NCBI GenBank assembly: GCA_002748265.1
Contig: PDRY01000013.1
Location: forward strand, 1-64,000
DNA length: 64,000 nucleotides
Direction of reading: 5' to 3'
From: Rhodobacterales bacterium
GTDB taxonomy: Bacteria > Pseudomonadota > Alphaproteobacteria > Rhodobacterales > Rhodobacteraceae
The position numbers and the translations under genes were made by a program. Below, one piece after another: positions 24,587 through 34,217 of this stretch (its first letter is position 1; every line of letters starts with the position of its first letter). Below the pieces are notes generated by a model. That model searched no databases. It was not told where the DNA came from and saw only the letters and a program-made list of their open reading frames with translations.

Positions 24587-25771
24587 ATGGCAATTCAACG
24601 GTGGATGATGGCCGCGCTGATTGGCGCAACCGGGGCCGGAGCCGCCGTGGCTTGGCATCATTTCGGCGCGGCCCCATCCGACCCGGTGGCCGCCGTGGAT
24701 CGCCCGCTTGGACTTATGTCCGAACAGGGTGCTGCTCCGGCCCATGTTGCCCCCGCCGATGCCGCCCCCGCAGAGACGGTCGAGGCCCCATTGCCGTCCG
24801 CGCCATCGGTCGAGGTGGTGCGCATTGATCCCACGGGATCGGGGCTCATCGCGGGCCGTTCCCAAGGGGGCGCGCCGCTGGTCTTGCGCCATGGCGAAGA
24901 GGTTCTGGCCCAAGCGCAGCCCGAAGCCGACGGCGGTTTCGTCTTGTTCTTTGATCTGCCGCCTTCGGACCAGCCGCGCCGCCTGACCCTGTTCCAGGAT
25001 GGCACATCGGGAGAGCCGCCCGCCGTGCTCGTGGCCCCCGCGCCCGCTGAAGAGACGGTCGCAGCAGATGTGACCGAGCCCGCACCAGAACCTGTGGCTG
25101 AGGACGTGCCCGTTCCGGCAGCGTCCGCGCCGGAGGCCAGCGAGCCCGCGCCCGAGGCCATTGCCGAAACAGACCCCGAACCCGAGCAGATGCCCTTTGA
25201 GCCGGTCACGGCCCCGCCGCCGGTGCTTTTGGCCGATGCCGAAGGGGTGCGGGTCGTCCAAGGCGGCGCGGCGCCTGAGGCGGAGGATACGCTCAGCCTG
25301 TCCGCCATCACCTATGATGCCGAAGGTGAGGTGTCGCTGGCCGGGCAGGGCGGCGGCGGGGCTGCCGTGCGGGTCTATCTCGACAACCGCCCGGTGAGCG
25401 AGACACCCGTCACCACGCCGGGCGATTGGCGCACCCTTCTGCCCGAGGTGGAAGAAGGCGTCTACACGCTGCGGGTCGATGCGCTCGACGCGCAAGGCGC
25501 GGTCGTGTCCCGCATAGAGACACCCTTCCGCCGGGAAGCCGCGCAGGATGTGGCGGAGGTGATGGCCGAGGAGACCTCTGCAGATGGGTTCGATGTCGCG
25601 GTGCGCACCGTGCAGCCGGGCAACACGCTCTGGGCCATCGCGCGCGAGACCTATGGCGACGGGGTGCTCTATGTGCATGTGTTCAACGCCAATGCCGACC
25701 TGATCCGCAACCCGGACCTGATCTATCCGGGGCAGATCTTCCGCCTGCCAGAGCTGGGCGCGCCGGGCTGA
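24587..25771 (+). CDS. LysM-domain envelope protein
   Basis: 394 aa. The N-terminal hydrophobic segment (MAALIGATGAGAAVAW) is a signal or anchor. A long low-complexity Ala/Pro/Glu-rich region (about 40-220) suggests a spacer across the periplasm. An Ig-like stretch follows (AVRVYLDNRPVSETPV), and the C-terminus is a LysM domain (TVQPGNTLWAIARETYGDG ... NPDLIYPGQIFRLP) that binds peptidoglycan glycan chains. A GAGGGAG ribosome binding site lies upstream. It precedes the Atm1-type exporter by 41 bases, but a functional link is not evident. Confidence 0.85.
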   Translation: MAIQRWMMAALIGATGAGAAVAWHHFGAAPSDPVAAVDRPLGLMSEQGAAPAHVAPADAAPAETVEAPLPSAPSVEVVRIDPTGSGLIAGRSQGGAPLVLRHGEEVLAQAQPEADGGFVLFFDLPPSDQPRRLTLFQDGTSGEPPAVLVAPAPAEETVAADVTEPAPEPVAEDVPVPAASAPEASEPAPEAIAETDPEPEQMPFEPVTAPPPVLLADAEGVRVVQGGAAPEAEDTLSLSAITYDAEGEVSLAGQGGGGAAVRVYLDNRPVSETPVTTPGDWRTLLPEVEEGVYTLRVDALDAQGAVVSRIETPFRREAAQDVAEVMAEETSADGFDVAVRTVQPGNTLWAIARETYGDGVLYVHVFNANADLIRNPDLIYPGQIFRLPELGAPG

Positions 25772-25812
25772 CGCCGGGCACGGCGCTTGCCCATCCGGCC
25801 TTGCGGGCTTAG

Positions 25813-27636
25813 ATGCCGCTCATGCGACGATTGACAAAAACCGATGCCAACCTGTCGGACCGCAAGGTCGATGGCTGGGGCGTTTTGCGCTCCGTGGCCC
25901 CTTATCTTTGGCCCGAGGGTCACCCCGGCCTGAAGGCCCGCGTGGTTATCGCGATGGCGCTGCTGGTGCTGGCCAAGCTCATCACGGTGATGACGCCCAT
26001 GCTCTACAAAGCGGCGGTGGACGCGCTTGCGGGGGAAGGGACGCCGCCGCTTGCGCTTGGCGTGATCGGGCTGACAGTGGCTTATGGCGTGGCCCGGTTG
26101 ATGACGGTCGCCTTCCAACAGGGCCGCGATGCGGTGTTTGCCGTGGTGGGCCAGCGGGCGCTGCGGCAGCTTGCGGTCGAAACCTTCACCCACATTCACC
26201 GGCTGTCCCTGCGCTATCACCTCACGCGCAAGACCGGCGGGCTCAGCCGCATCATCGAGCGCGGGGTGAAAGGGGTCGAATTCCTCTTGCGCTTCATGCT
26301 GTTCAATATCGGCCCCCTTATGCTGGAGCTGCTGATGGTCGCCGCGATCATGTGGATCGCGTTCGACTGGCGCTACATGCTGGCGGTGGCGATCACGGTG
26401 CTGGTCTATATCGCCTTCACCTTCCGGGTGACCGAATGGCGCGTGAAGATCCGCAAGGAGATGAACGACCAGGACACCGATGCGAACCAGAAAGCAATCG
26501 ACAGCCTTCTGAACTTCGAGACGGTGAAGTATTTCGACGCGGAAGAGCGCGAGGCGCGGCGCTATGACGGGGCCATGGCCGCGTATCAGCAGGCCGCGCT
26601 CAAGACATCCTATTCGCTGTCCTTTCTGAATACCGGGCAAAGCTTCATCATCACGTGCGGGCTGGTCGCGGTGATGGTCCTCGCGGCCATGGGCGTGCAG
26701 GCGGGCACCCTGACGGTGGGCGATTTCGTCATGGTCAACGCCTATATGGTGCAGATCACCATGCCGCTGAACTTCCTCGGATCGGTCTACCGCGAGATCC
26801 GGCAGGCCCTGATCGACATGGATGACATGTTCCGCCTTCTGCGCCAGCCCGAGGAGGTGTCTGACAAGCCCGGCGCCCCTGGCATCAAGGTCCGCGGCGG
26901 GCAGGTGCGCTTTGAGGGCGTGCACTTTGCCTATGACCCGGAGCGCGCCATCCTCAAAGGGATCGACCTGGAGGTCGAGCCGGGATCGACGGTGGCCATT
27001 GTCGGCTCTTCCGGGTCGGGGAAATCGACCATCGGGCGGCTGCTGTTCCGCTTCTATGACGTGACCGGCGGGGCGATCCGCATTGACGGGCAGGACATCC
27101 GCGACGTGACTCAGGGCAGCCTTCATGCCGCCATCGGCGTGGTGCCGCAGGACACGGTGCTGTTCAACGACACGATCCGCTACAACATCGCCTATGGCCG
27201 CGACAATGCGAGCGAGGCCGAGATTGTCGCCGCAGCCAAGGCCGCGCGGGTGCATGACTTCATCGCCGGGTTGCCGCAGGGCTACGACACACAGGTCGGA
27301 GAGCGGGGGCTGAAGCTGTCCGGCGGGGAAAAGCAGCGCGTGGGCATTGCGCGCACGCTGCTCAAGGACCCGCCGATCCTGATCCTCGATGAGGCGACCA
27401 GTGCTCTGGACACCGACACGGAGCGGGAGATCCAGTCCGAGCTGAAAGCGATGGGCGAAGGCCGCACGGTGCTGACCATCGCCCACCGGCTGTCCACCAT
27501 CGCCGACGCCGACCGGATCGTCGTGCTTGAGGCGGGCCAGATCGTTGAAAGCGGCACGCATGGCGCGCTGCTGGCGCAGGGCGGGCGCTATGCCCAGCTC
27601 TGGGCCCGCCAGCAGGCAGAGGAAGAGGCCGCCTGA
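25813..27636 (+). CDS. Atm1/HMT1-type ABC exporter
   Basis: 607-aa half-transporter with fused domains: a six-helix exporter membrane domain (about 40-330), then an ATPase with Walker A GSSGSGKS at about 398, signature LSGGEKQR at about 502 and Walker B ILILDEATSALD at about 520. Membrane-domain motifs (RGVKGVEFLLRF, NFETVKYF) are those of the Atm1/HMT1 subfamily, which exports glutathione- or persulfide-linked species and protects against heavy metals. It should act as a homodimer in the inner membrane. Alternative start: ATG at 25822. Confidence 0.92.
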   Translation: MPLMRRLTKTDANLSDRKVDGWGVLRSVAPYLWPEGHPGLKARVVIAMALLVLAKLITVMTPMLYKAAVDALAGEGTPPLALGVIGLTVAYGVARLMTVAFQQGRDAVFAVVGQRALRQLAVETFTHIHRLSLRYHLTRKTGGLSRIIERGVKGVEFLLRFMLFNIGPLMLELLMVAAIMWIAFDWRYMLAVAITVLVYIAFTFRVTEWRVKIRKEMNDQDTDANQKAIDSLLNFETVKYFDAEEREARRYDGAMAAYQQAALKTSYSLSFLNTGQSFIITCGLVAVMVLAAMGVQAGTLTVGDFVMVNAYMVQITMPLNFLGSVYREIRQALIDMDDMFRLLRQPEEVSDKPGAPGIKVRGGQVRFEGVHFAYDPERAILKGIDLEVEPGSTVAIVGSSGSGKSTIGRLLFRFYDVTGGAIRIDGQDIRDVTQGSLHAAIGVVPQDTVLFNDTIRYNIAYGRDNASEAEIVAAAKAARVHDFIAGLPQGYDTQVGERGLKLSGGEKQRVGIARTLLKDPPILILDEATSALDTDTEREIQSELKAMGEGRTVLTIAHRLSTIADADRIVVLEAGQIVESGTHGALLAQGGRYAQLWARQQAEEEAA

Positions 27637-27637
27637 G

Positions 27638-27656
27638 CCGGGCGTTCGGCGCCCGG
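27638..27656. terminator. Hairpin between convergent genes
   Basis: CCGGGCG and CGCCCGG form a perfect 7-bp stem with a 5-base loop, directly after the exporter stop and before the stop of the convergent NTF2-like gene. There is no U-run, so any terminator function is weak or relies on other factors. Confidence 0.45.
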
Positions 27657-27668
27657 GCCTCTCCGCCT

Positions 27669-28085
27669 CTAGGGGACGTTCACGATATTGGTCACGTTCT
27701 CCCGGAAATAGTCGAGCTGGCCATCCGCCTCGTGCGAGACAATGTAGGTCAGGCTGGTGACCTGTTGCTGCCGGATGCCGTAGAAGAAACGTTGGTTGAA
27801 GCGGGTCAGATGCCAGCCGTCGCCAAGGTCGAAGCAGTCCAGGCCGAGAAGCTCCGTCCCTTTGGGAAACACCTCGGTTCCAAGACGCCCGATCACCGCC
27901 ATGAGAGCGTTTCGTGTGTTGGCGGACTGCCACGCCGTTTCTGCGTCGTCCCTAAAGTGGTCAATACGAAAGTCGATGTCCTCGGCGATCAGTTCGAACA
28001 GCGTCGGATCACCAGCCGCGAATTTTTCGAGGACTCGGCAGATCACGGTGTCGCTGGGCGCAGCAGGGGGGAGATGCATTTTCAT
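27669..28085 (-). CDS. SnoaL/NTF2-like protein of unknown function
   Basis: 138 aa. Size and pattern (an N-terminal helix with DTVICRVLEKFAAGDPTLFELIAEDIDFRI, then alternating beta strands, ending VTNIVNVP) fit the NTF2-like/SnoaL cone fold. I see no catalytic dyad that identifies a reaction. It is divergent from a LysR-type gene with an 83-base intergenic region, so it is the likely regulatory target of that protein. Confidence 0.65.
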   Translation of the reverse strand: MKMHLPPAAPSDTVICRVLEKFAAGDPTLFELIAEDIDFRIDHFRDDAETAWQSANTRNALMAVIGRLGTEVFPKGTELLGLDCFDLGDGWHLTRFNQRFFYGIRQQQVTSLTYIVSHEADGQLDYFRENVTNIVNVP

Positions 28086-28161
28086 AGTCCTTCAATGGTG
28101 CATGAGGGACATTGCGCAGAGCGGATAATAAAAGGAAATTGCGAGGCGATCTATCCGTGAT

Positions 28162-28176
28162 ATAGTCAATGACTAT
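28162..28176. promoter_or_regulatory. Palindrome over the LysR start
   Basis: ATAGTCA and TGACTAT flank one central base, a perfect 15-bp palindrome. It overlaps the first possible ATG (28169) of the LysR-type gene and lies in the divergent promoter region. It is a good candidate for the autoregulatory LysR box. Confidence 0.55.
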
Positions 28177-28990
28177 GATAGATCTCAACACGCTGCGCTA
28201 TTTTACCAGTGCCTATGAAACCGGCACCTTCTCTCACGCCGCCCGTGTGAACGGGGTGAGCCAGCCCACGGTGTCGGCCGCCATTCAAAAGCTTGAGGAC
28301 CGTCTGGGAGCGCCGTTGTTCAAGCGGTCAAAGGTCGGGTTAAAGGCGCTGCCGCTGGCCGTACGACTGTATCACGACGTGGTCGATTCAGTGACCCATC
28401 TTGCGTTGCTGGAGACCCGGCTGCTCTCTGAGCCTGTGCAAACGGTGCGGATTTACTGCGCACCAGATATGCTGATGCACCGGCTTGCCCCTGATCTGAA
28501 CAGCCTGCGGCGCCGGTTTGCAAACCTGCAGTTCACGTTCGCGGAGGACCCGCGCGGGAGCGATCTGGGCTATGTTTCCGACCGGTGCGTGCCCGACGCG
28601 CATGCGTTCATCCCGATGGAAGAGGAGCGGTTCCACGTCGCCGTCGCCCGGTTCCATCCGCTCGCGGCATCTGGGGAAATCGAGCTCGGGGATCTTCGCG
28701 ACCAACCGTTCATTCACCGGCCTTATTGCCCGAATGCAGATCGGTTGGATCTGGTGTCATCGGAAATCACCTTTGTGGCTCAGGCCACCAACGATCATCA
28801 GTTGCTGGAGCTCATCTCGTCCGGTCTGGGGGTGGCGTTCGTCCCGGAATCGCACGCCCATGCCCGCGACGATATTGCGCTTCTGCCTCTGAAGGGTGTC
28901 GAATCTGGGCAGCGCCGGGTTGGGGTCTCGCACCGAAAAACGGTTCAGGCGGCCGAATTGGCGAAACTGATCGCCAAAGCGGGCCGTTGA
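28169..28990 (+). CDS. LysR-family transcriptional regulator
   Basis: 273 aa. N-terminal winged helix-turn-helix (LNTLRYFTSAYETGTFSHAAR ... VSQPTVSAAIQKLEDRLGAPLF), then a substrate-binding-like effector domain, slightly short for the family (usually about 300). Two starts are possible, ATG 28169 and ATG 28175; the second leaves the whole palindrome almost entirely upstream. No strong ribosome binding site is seen. It is divergent from the NTF2-like gene. Confidence 0.9.
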   Translation: MTMIDLNTLRYFTSAYETGTFSHAARVNGVSQPTVSAAIQKLEDRLGAPLFKRSKVGLKALPLAVRLYHDVVDSVTHLALLETRLLSEPVQTVRIYCAPDMLMHRLAPDLNSLRRRFANLQFTFAEDPRGSDLGYVSDRCVPDAHAFIPMEEERFHVAVARFHPLAASGEIELGDLRDQPFIHRPYCPNADRLDLVSSEITFVAQATNDHQLLELISSGLGVAFVPESHAHARDDIALLPLKGVESGQRRVGVSHRKTVQAAELAKLIAKAGR

Positions 28991-29043
28991 GCAAAGGCGT
29001 CGCCCACTTGCGCGGGGCGCTCGAACAGACGTCCGGCCCGCTG

Positions 29044-32000
29044 CTATTCCGCCGCTTTGAGCGCGAGCTCGGGAGCGGAAGGCGCGGGCTCTTCCCACAA
29101 GATCGTCGTTGAGGAGAGCCGCTTTGCCTCCTTGCGCAAGGCCCAGTCCTGAGCGGCGCGGCTGCTCCGGCCCAGCGACAGGCGGGCAAGCAGGTCGCCA
29201 AGCCATTTCGCATAGGTCGTGATCCAGACGCGCAGCGCCAGCATGGCGGGGGTGAAGACCAGCGTCAGCACGGTCGCGAGCCCCAGCCCGAACACTACCG
29301 CCGTGGCGAGGCTCTTCCACCACAGTGAGGTCGGGCTGTTGAGCGAATAGCCCCCGGCCAGGAAATCGAGCGACAGCCCGAACACCATCGGCGCCAACCC
29401 GGCCATGGTGGTGATCGTGGTCAGCAGAACCGGGCGGATGCGGTCTTCGGCGGTGCGGGTGATCGCCTCCACGCGGGGCATGTAGGCGGCGTATTCCTGA
29501 TAGGTGTCGATCAGCACGATATTGTTGTTCACCACGATCCCGGCGAGCGCGACAATCCCGGTGCCGGTCATGATGATCGAAAAGCTCTGCCCCATGATGA
29601 GCATCCCCCACAGCACCCCTGCGACCGACAGCACCACCGCCAGCAGCACCAGCACGGAGTTGTAGAGCGAATTGAACTGCGCCAGCAGGATGATGAACAT
29701 GAGGCCAAGCGCGCCCATGAAGGCCTTTTGCAAGAACGCCTGGCTCTCGGCCTGGTCGGCGATGTCGCCGGTCCACTCGAATGTCACGCCGGGAGGCAGG
29801 GGCGATGCATCCGAGGCAAAGATCTCCTCAATTTTCGCGATCCGCTCGTTGGAATTCACCGGCACCAGCCGGGCCCGGTCCAGATCGCTCTGGGTGAGCG
29901 CGGCAGAGCCTGCGAGAGGTGCGTAGCGGGTGCCGTCGGCAATGCTCAGGGCGCCGTCTTCCGAGGGCTGGAGGAACCCGAGCGTCTCGCCCCCGGCCAC
30001 CAGCTTGACCACGCCGGGCAGCACATCGGCCTTGACCATGAAGCTGCGGCTTTGGTCCACGCGGTCGATCTGGCCCAGTTTGGCGACGGGCTCGCGGGTG
30101 ATGAAATTGGCCAGCGGCACCAGCCCGGCGGGCGTGCGCACCTTGAGCCCATCCAGCGTGGACAGCACGCGGTCTTCTTCGGGAAGGCGCACGCGGATCT
30201 CGATCTCATCGTCAGAGCTCTCCACCCGCATCGTGTCCAGCAAGAGCCCGCGCGTCACCAGCTGCACCATGGCGCCCACGGTGGCGACGTCGGCGCCGTA
30301 GCGGCCCGCTTTTTCGACATCGACGCCGATCTTCCAGTCGATCCCCGGCAGGGGGAGCGTGTCTTCGACGGCGGTGACCGCGGGCAGGCTGGCGAAGAGC
30401 GCATGGCTGTCGCGGGTGGCTTGCAGCAGCGTGGGCCAGTCATTCCCGCGCAGGCGCAGGCTGATCGGCTTGCCCGAAGCGGGGCCGCGCGCCTGGGCGA
30501 GGATCTCGGTCTTGATGCCGGGGATGCGGTCCAGATCGGCCTGAAGCTCCGCGATGATGATATCCCCGTCCAGATCGGGCCGGTCGGAGCGGTCTTCCCA
30601 GGGGATCGTCTCGAACTGCACCTGGCCGATCGTGTCGCGCGGGGCGATGGCGCCGCCGGTGTTGGAGTTGAGCCCGCCTTCTCCGGCGAAGGCAAAGACG
30701 GTTGAGACCCCGGGATGCGCAAGCACCACGTCTTCGGCTTTTGCGACAAGCGCGTCCTTTTCAGCAAGGCTCAGGTTGCCGCGCGCGCGGACATAGACGA
30801 TGGCCTGCTCGGGTTCGCTTTCAACGAAGAAATCGACCCCGTTATTGTTGCGCCCGTAATAGCTGAACGTGAAGATGACAAAGCCGATCACGCCCGCAAT
30901 CGTGACCAGCGGCATCACCGGGTTCGAGGCAATCAGGTGGATCACCCGCCCGAACGGAGTGCGGCGGCGGCCTGCGGTCGTCGGTCTGCGGTCATGGTGT
31001 GGGCGCAGCGATCCCATGGTTGCCGACGCTAGCGTCGCCCCGAGCGCAAAGAGCGCAAAACCCGGCAGGGCGGAGGCCAGACCGCTGGGCCGCGGCCCGC
31101 CCGACAGCCAAGCCGGGTTGAGGATCAGCATTGCGCCCGAGAACAGCAAGGCAAGCGCGGGCAGCACCAGAACGGCCCGCACGGCGAAGGGCAGGCGACG
31201 CTCCATCAGGTCCGACAGCGCGTTGACCTTGCGCGTAAAGCGCCCGGTGACGCCGCCCATCACCGGCAGGTAGACAAGCGCAACGAGCAGCGAGGCCGAC
31301 AGCACGAAGATCAGCGTGGTGGGCAGCATTCCCATGAATTCGCCCGGCATCCCCGGCCAGAACAGCATGGGCAGGAACGCGCACAGCGTGGTCGCGGTCG
31401 AAGACACGATCGGCCAGAACATGCGTTTGGCGGCTTCGACATAGGCGTGCATCGGCCCCACACCGTCGCGGATCCGCTTGTCGGCGTATTCAACGACGAC
31501 AATGGCGCCGTCGACCAGCATCCCCACCGCCAGAATCAACCCGAACATCACGATGTTCGAAATTGCCACGCCCATCAGGGCCAGCAGCATGAAGGCCAGC
31601 AGAAACGAGGTCGGGATTGCAAAGCCCACCAGCAGCGCGGGCCGCAGCCCCAGCGAGGCCAGCACCACGATCATCACAAGCGCAATCGCCGTGAGCACCG
31701 AGCCTTCGAGCTGGCTCACCATGGAGGCCACCGTGCGGCTTTGATCATTCGATGTGCCGACATGGACCGCCGCGCGCATCGTCTCGGGCCAGTCCGCGCG
31801 GGCGGCTTCGACCTCGGCTTTCACCAGCTCGGCGGTGTCGATGATGTTGAACCCTTTGCGTTTGGTAACCTGAAGCGCGATGGTCTTCACCCCGTCGAAG
31901 CGCGCTGTGGTGGTGGCGTCCTCGAACGTCAGGCGGATCTGGGCCAGATCGCCCAGCGTCACCACCCGGTCGCCATTGGTCTTGACCGGCAGATCATAGA

Positions 32001-32715
32001 CATCCTGGGGCGTGTCGAACGACGACGGGATCTTGACCGAATAGGCCCCTTGCGCGGTCTCCACCTCTCCGGCGGCGATCAGCAGGTTGTTGCGGGTCAC
32101 CACGGTGATCAGCTCCCCGGCGGTGACGTTGTAGGCCTCCAGCCGCAGCGGGTCGATGATCACTTCGAGCATCTCGTCGCGCTGCCCGGTGAGCTGCGCC
32201 TCCAGAACGGGCTCCAGCCCTTCCAGCCGATCCTGAAGCGCCTTGCCGACCTGGATCAGGGTCCGTTCAGGTACGGCCCCGGTCAGGTTCACGATCACGA
32301 TCGGAAATTCTGAGAAGTTGATCTCCGTCAGCGTGTATTTGTCGGCGCCATCGGGAAATTTGGCTTCTGCCGAATCCATCGCGTCGCGCACATCGGCCAT
32401 GACGGCCTGCTTGTCCCAGCCGAACTCGAACTCCATCGCGACGCCGCCGTAGTTTTCGGCAGCGGTTCCGGTGAGCGTCTTGAGCCCGTCGATGTCGGAC
32501 AGCTCTGTCTCCATCGGCTTGACCAGAAGCTTTTCGCTGTCCTCGGCAGAGATGCCGGGGAAGGGGACCGACACGAAAAGCGCGGGGATCTCGATGTCTG
32601 GCTCGCCTTCCTTTGGCAGGTTCAGATAGGCGGCGGCCCCGGCCAGCACCGTGAGCAGGATGAACGCCATGACCATCCGCGCGCGGGCGGAGGCCCAGTC
32701 GATCAGGCCGGTCAT
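29044..32715 (-). CDS. RND-family efflux pump (HAE/AcrB-like)
   Basis: 1223 aa, about 180 longer than typical AcrB-type pumps. The RND order is visible: N-terminal helix, porter repeat (SVPFPGISAEDSEKLLVKP), helices 2-6 with the proton-relay region GMLVDGAIVVVEY, then the second half. The extra length lies mainly after the first membrane block (two additional hydrophobic segments and a basic loop near residues 510-600) and in a C-terminal cytoplasmic tail. The second Asp of the usual D-D pair in helix 4 is Gly. It overlaps the adaptor gene by 4 bases (ATGA). Substrate unknown. Confidence 0.9.
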   Translation of the reverse strand: MTGLIDWASARARMVMAFILLTVLAGAAAYLNLPKEGEPDIEIPALFVSVPFPGISAEDSEKLLVKPMETELSDIDGLKTLTGTAAENYGGVAMEFEFGWDKQAVMADVRDAMDSAEAKFPDGADKYTLTEINFSEFPIVIVNLTGAVPERTLIQVGKALQDRLEGLEPVLEAQLTGQRDEMLEVIIDPLRLEAYNVTAGELITVVTRNNLLIAAGEVETAQGAYSVKIPSSFDTPQDVYDLPVKTNGDRVVTLGDLAQIRLTFEDATTTARFDGVKTIALQVTKRKGFNIIDTAELVKAEVEAARADWPETMRAAVHVGTSNDQSRTVASMVSQLEGSVLTAIALVMIVVLASLGLRPALLVGFAIPTSFLLAFMLLALMGVAISNIVMFGLILAVGMLVDGAIVVVEYADKRIRDGVGPMHAYVEAAKRMFWPIVSSTATTLCAFLPMLFWPGMPGEFMGMLPTTLIFVLSASLLVALVYLPVMGGVTGRFTRKVNALSDLMERRLPFAVRAVLVLPALALLFSGAMLILNPAWLSGGPRPSGLASALPGFALFALGATLASATMGSLRPHHDRRPTTAGRRRTPFGRVIHLIASNPVMPLVTIAGVIGFVIFTFSYYGRNNNGVDFFVESEPEQAIVYVRARGNLSLAEKDALVAKAEDVVLAHPGVSTVFAFAGEGGLNSNTGGAIAPRDTIGQVQFETIPWEDRSDRPDLDGDIIIAELQADLDRIPGIKTEILAQARGPASGKPISLRLRGNDWPTLLQATRDSHALFASLPAVTAVEDTLPLPGIDWKIGVDVEKAGRYGADVATVGAMVQLVTRGLLLDTMRVESSDDEIEIRVRLPEEDRVLSTLDGLKVRTPAGLVPLANFITREPVAKLGQIDRVDQSRSFMVKADVLPGVVKLVAGGETLGFLQPSEDGALSIADGTRYAPLAGSAALTQSDLDRARLVPVNSNERIAKIEEIFASDASPLPPGVTFEWTGDIADQAESQAFLQKAFMGALGLMFIILLAQFNSLYNSVLVLLAVVLSVAGVLWGMLIMGQSFSIIMTGTGIVALAGIVVNNNIVLIDTYQEYAAYMPRVEAITRTAEDRIRPVLLTTITTMAGLAPMVFGLSLDFLAGGYSLNSPTSLWWKSLATAVVFGLGLATVLTLVFTPAMLALRVWITTYAKWLGDLLARLSLGRSSRAAQDWALRKEAKRLSSTTILWEEPAPSAPELALKAAE

Positions 32716-34217
32716 TGGTCCGGCTCCGAGGGCAGAACCGGCACGCCATCGGTGACATATTCCTGACCGACAGTGATGACGCGGGCCGGGTCGGGCAGCC
32801 CCGCCACCAGCACCCCGTCCACGCTGTCGCGCAGCAGTGATACGGGGGCGAAGCGGGCGGTGCTGTCATCGGCCACCAGCCGCACGCCCAGATCGCCCGC
32901 ATCGTTCAACGTAAGCGCCGATTGCGGGACCAGATGAGCGCTGCGGGCGTCGGAGGCGACGATGATCTCGGCCGTCTGGCCATCGCGGATCGCGCCATCG
33001 GGGTTGGGGATCTCCACTTCGACCCGGAAGGTGCGGGTCGCCGGATCGGCGGAGCGCGCGACGAAGCTGACGGCGCCGGTGACCTCCTTGCCAGAGGCCA
33101 GCCGGGCAGCGGCCTGCCCGCCCAGCTTGATCCGGCCCAGATCGGTTTCGGGCAGGAAGCCCACCAGTTTCATCGGATCCAGCCGGATGATGGTGGCGCA
33201 TTCGCCGCCAGGCTGCAAAAGGCTGCCGCGTTCGGCGGTGTCGCTTTCCAAAAGCCCGGCGAAGGGAGCGGTGATGGACAGCCGGTCGATCTCCGCCTCT
33301 GCGGCGGCGATGGCGGCGCGGGCGCTTTCCAGCCCGGCCTGTGCGCCGGTGATCCCCGCTTCGGCGGAGCTGATCTGAGCTTCAGCAGCGGTGATTCCGG
33401 CACGCGCCGAAGTGATCCCCGCGCGGGCAGAGGTTGTCTGGGCCTTGGCCCCGGCGATCCCGGCTTCGGCCGAGGCGATCCCGGCTTCGGCCGTCGTGAC
33501 GCCCGACTGGGCCCGCTGGATCCCGGCGAGCGCGCTTTCCAGAGCCGCTTCGGCATTGGCCAGCCGCGTGTCCGAGGCAAACCCCTCCGCCGACAGCTTT
33601 TGCGCGGCGTTCAGGTTGAGCTCCGCCTCGCGCTTGCGGGCCTCGGCCTCTGCGAGGACGGCGCGGGCTTCGGGCACGCGGCCCTGTGCCTGAATGAGCG
33701 CGGCCTGGGCGGCGGCTTCGCGGGCGCCGGTTTCCTCTAGGCGGCCTTGCGCTTCGGTCAGGCGGCCTTCGGCCTCCTCGCGCCCGCCGGTGGCGGAGAG
33801 CAGTCGGGCCTGGGCTTCCTGGAGCCGCGCCTGCGCCTCGACCTCGCGGGCGCGGGCCTCGTCCAGGACGCTCTGGCGCGTGCCCGGGTCGATCTCGCAC
33901 AGGAGCGCGCCTTCGCTGATCTCGGCGCCCTTGCGGCGCGGCTCGGACACCACAGTGCCCGAGGTTTCGGCCCGCACAACCACCTGCCGCGCGGCTTCGG
34001 TCCGGCCCCGCAGCACGATCCCGTCCGCCACGTCGCGGGCGCGAAGCGTCGCGGCGATCACGCGCACGGCGTCGGGGGCGGGTTCCGGCTCGGGCACAGC
34101 CATGGGCGCGGGCGGCGGCGTGATCCCGGCAAAATCCAGCAGCACGTCGCGGCGGAACACCACGAGGATCAGCAGCACGCAAACCACGATAGCCGTAAGC
34201 AGAGAGGACAGGCGCAT
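32712..34217 (-). CDS. RND periplasmic adaptor with heptad-repeat coiled coil
   Basis: 501 aa from the ATG at 34217, which has an AAGGAGA ribosome binding site. One N-terminal membrane segment (LLTAIVVCVLLILVVF), a lipoyl half, a long alpha-helical hairpin, the second lipoyl half (ITAPFAGLLESDTAERGSLL) and a beta-barrel domain. The hairpin carries about ten consecutive 7-residue units such as GIASAEA, GITSARA and GITAAEA, an unusually regular coiled coil. It bridges the RND pump to an outer-membrane channel; no channel gene is adjacent. Confidence 0.9.
   Translation of the reverse strand: MRLSSLLTAIVVCVLLILVVFRRDVLLDFAGITPPPAPMAVPEPEPAPDAVRVIAATLRARDVADGIVLRGRTEAARQVVVRAETSGTVVSEPRRKGAEISEGALLCEIDPGTRQSVLDEARAREVEAQARLQEAQARLLSATGGREEAEGRLTEAQGRLEETGAREAAAQAALIQAQGRVPEARAVLAEAEARKREAELNLNAAQKLSAEGFASDTRLANAEAALESALAGIQRAQSGVTTAEAGIASAEAGIAGAKAQTTSARAGITSARAGITAAEAQISSAEAGITGAQAGLESARAAIAAAEAEIDRLSITAPFAGLLESDTAERGSLLQPGGECATIIRLDPMKLVGFLPETDLGRIKLGGQAAARLASGKEVTGAVSFVARSADPATRTFRVEVEIPNPDGAIRDGQTAEIIVASDARSAHLVPQSALTLNDAGDLGVRLVADDSTARFAPVSLLRDSVDGVLVAGLPDPARVITVGQEYVTDGVPVLPSEPDQ

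Noticed and set aside
24494-25678. Upstream extension of the LOG-family frame
   Set aside because: Antisense to the LysM gene, with a composition typical of a shadow frame; the LOG family starts at MSLPKICVYCG.
29800-32600. Several long plus-strand frames opposite the RND genes
   Set aside because: Shadows of high-GC coding DNA; no ribosome binding sites and no family motifs.
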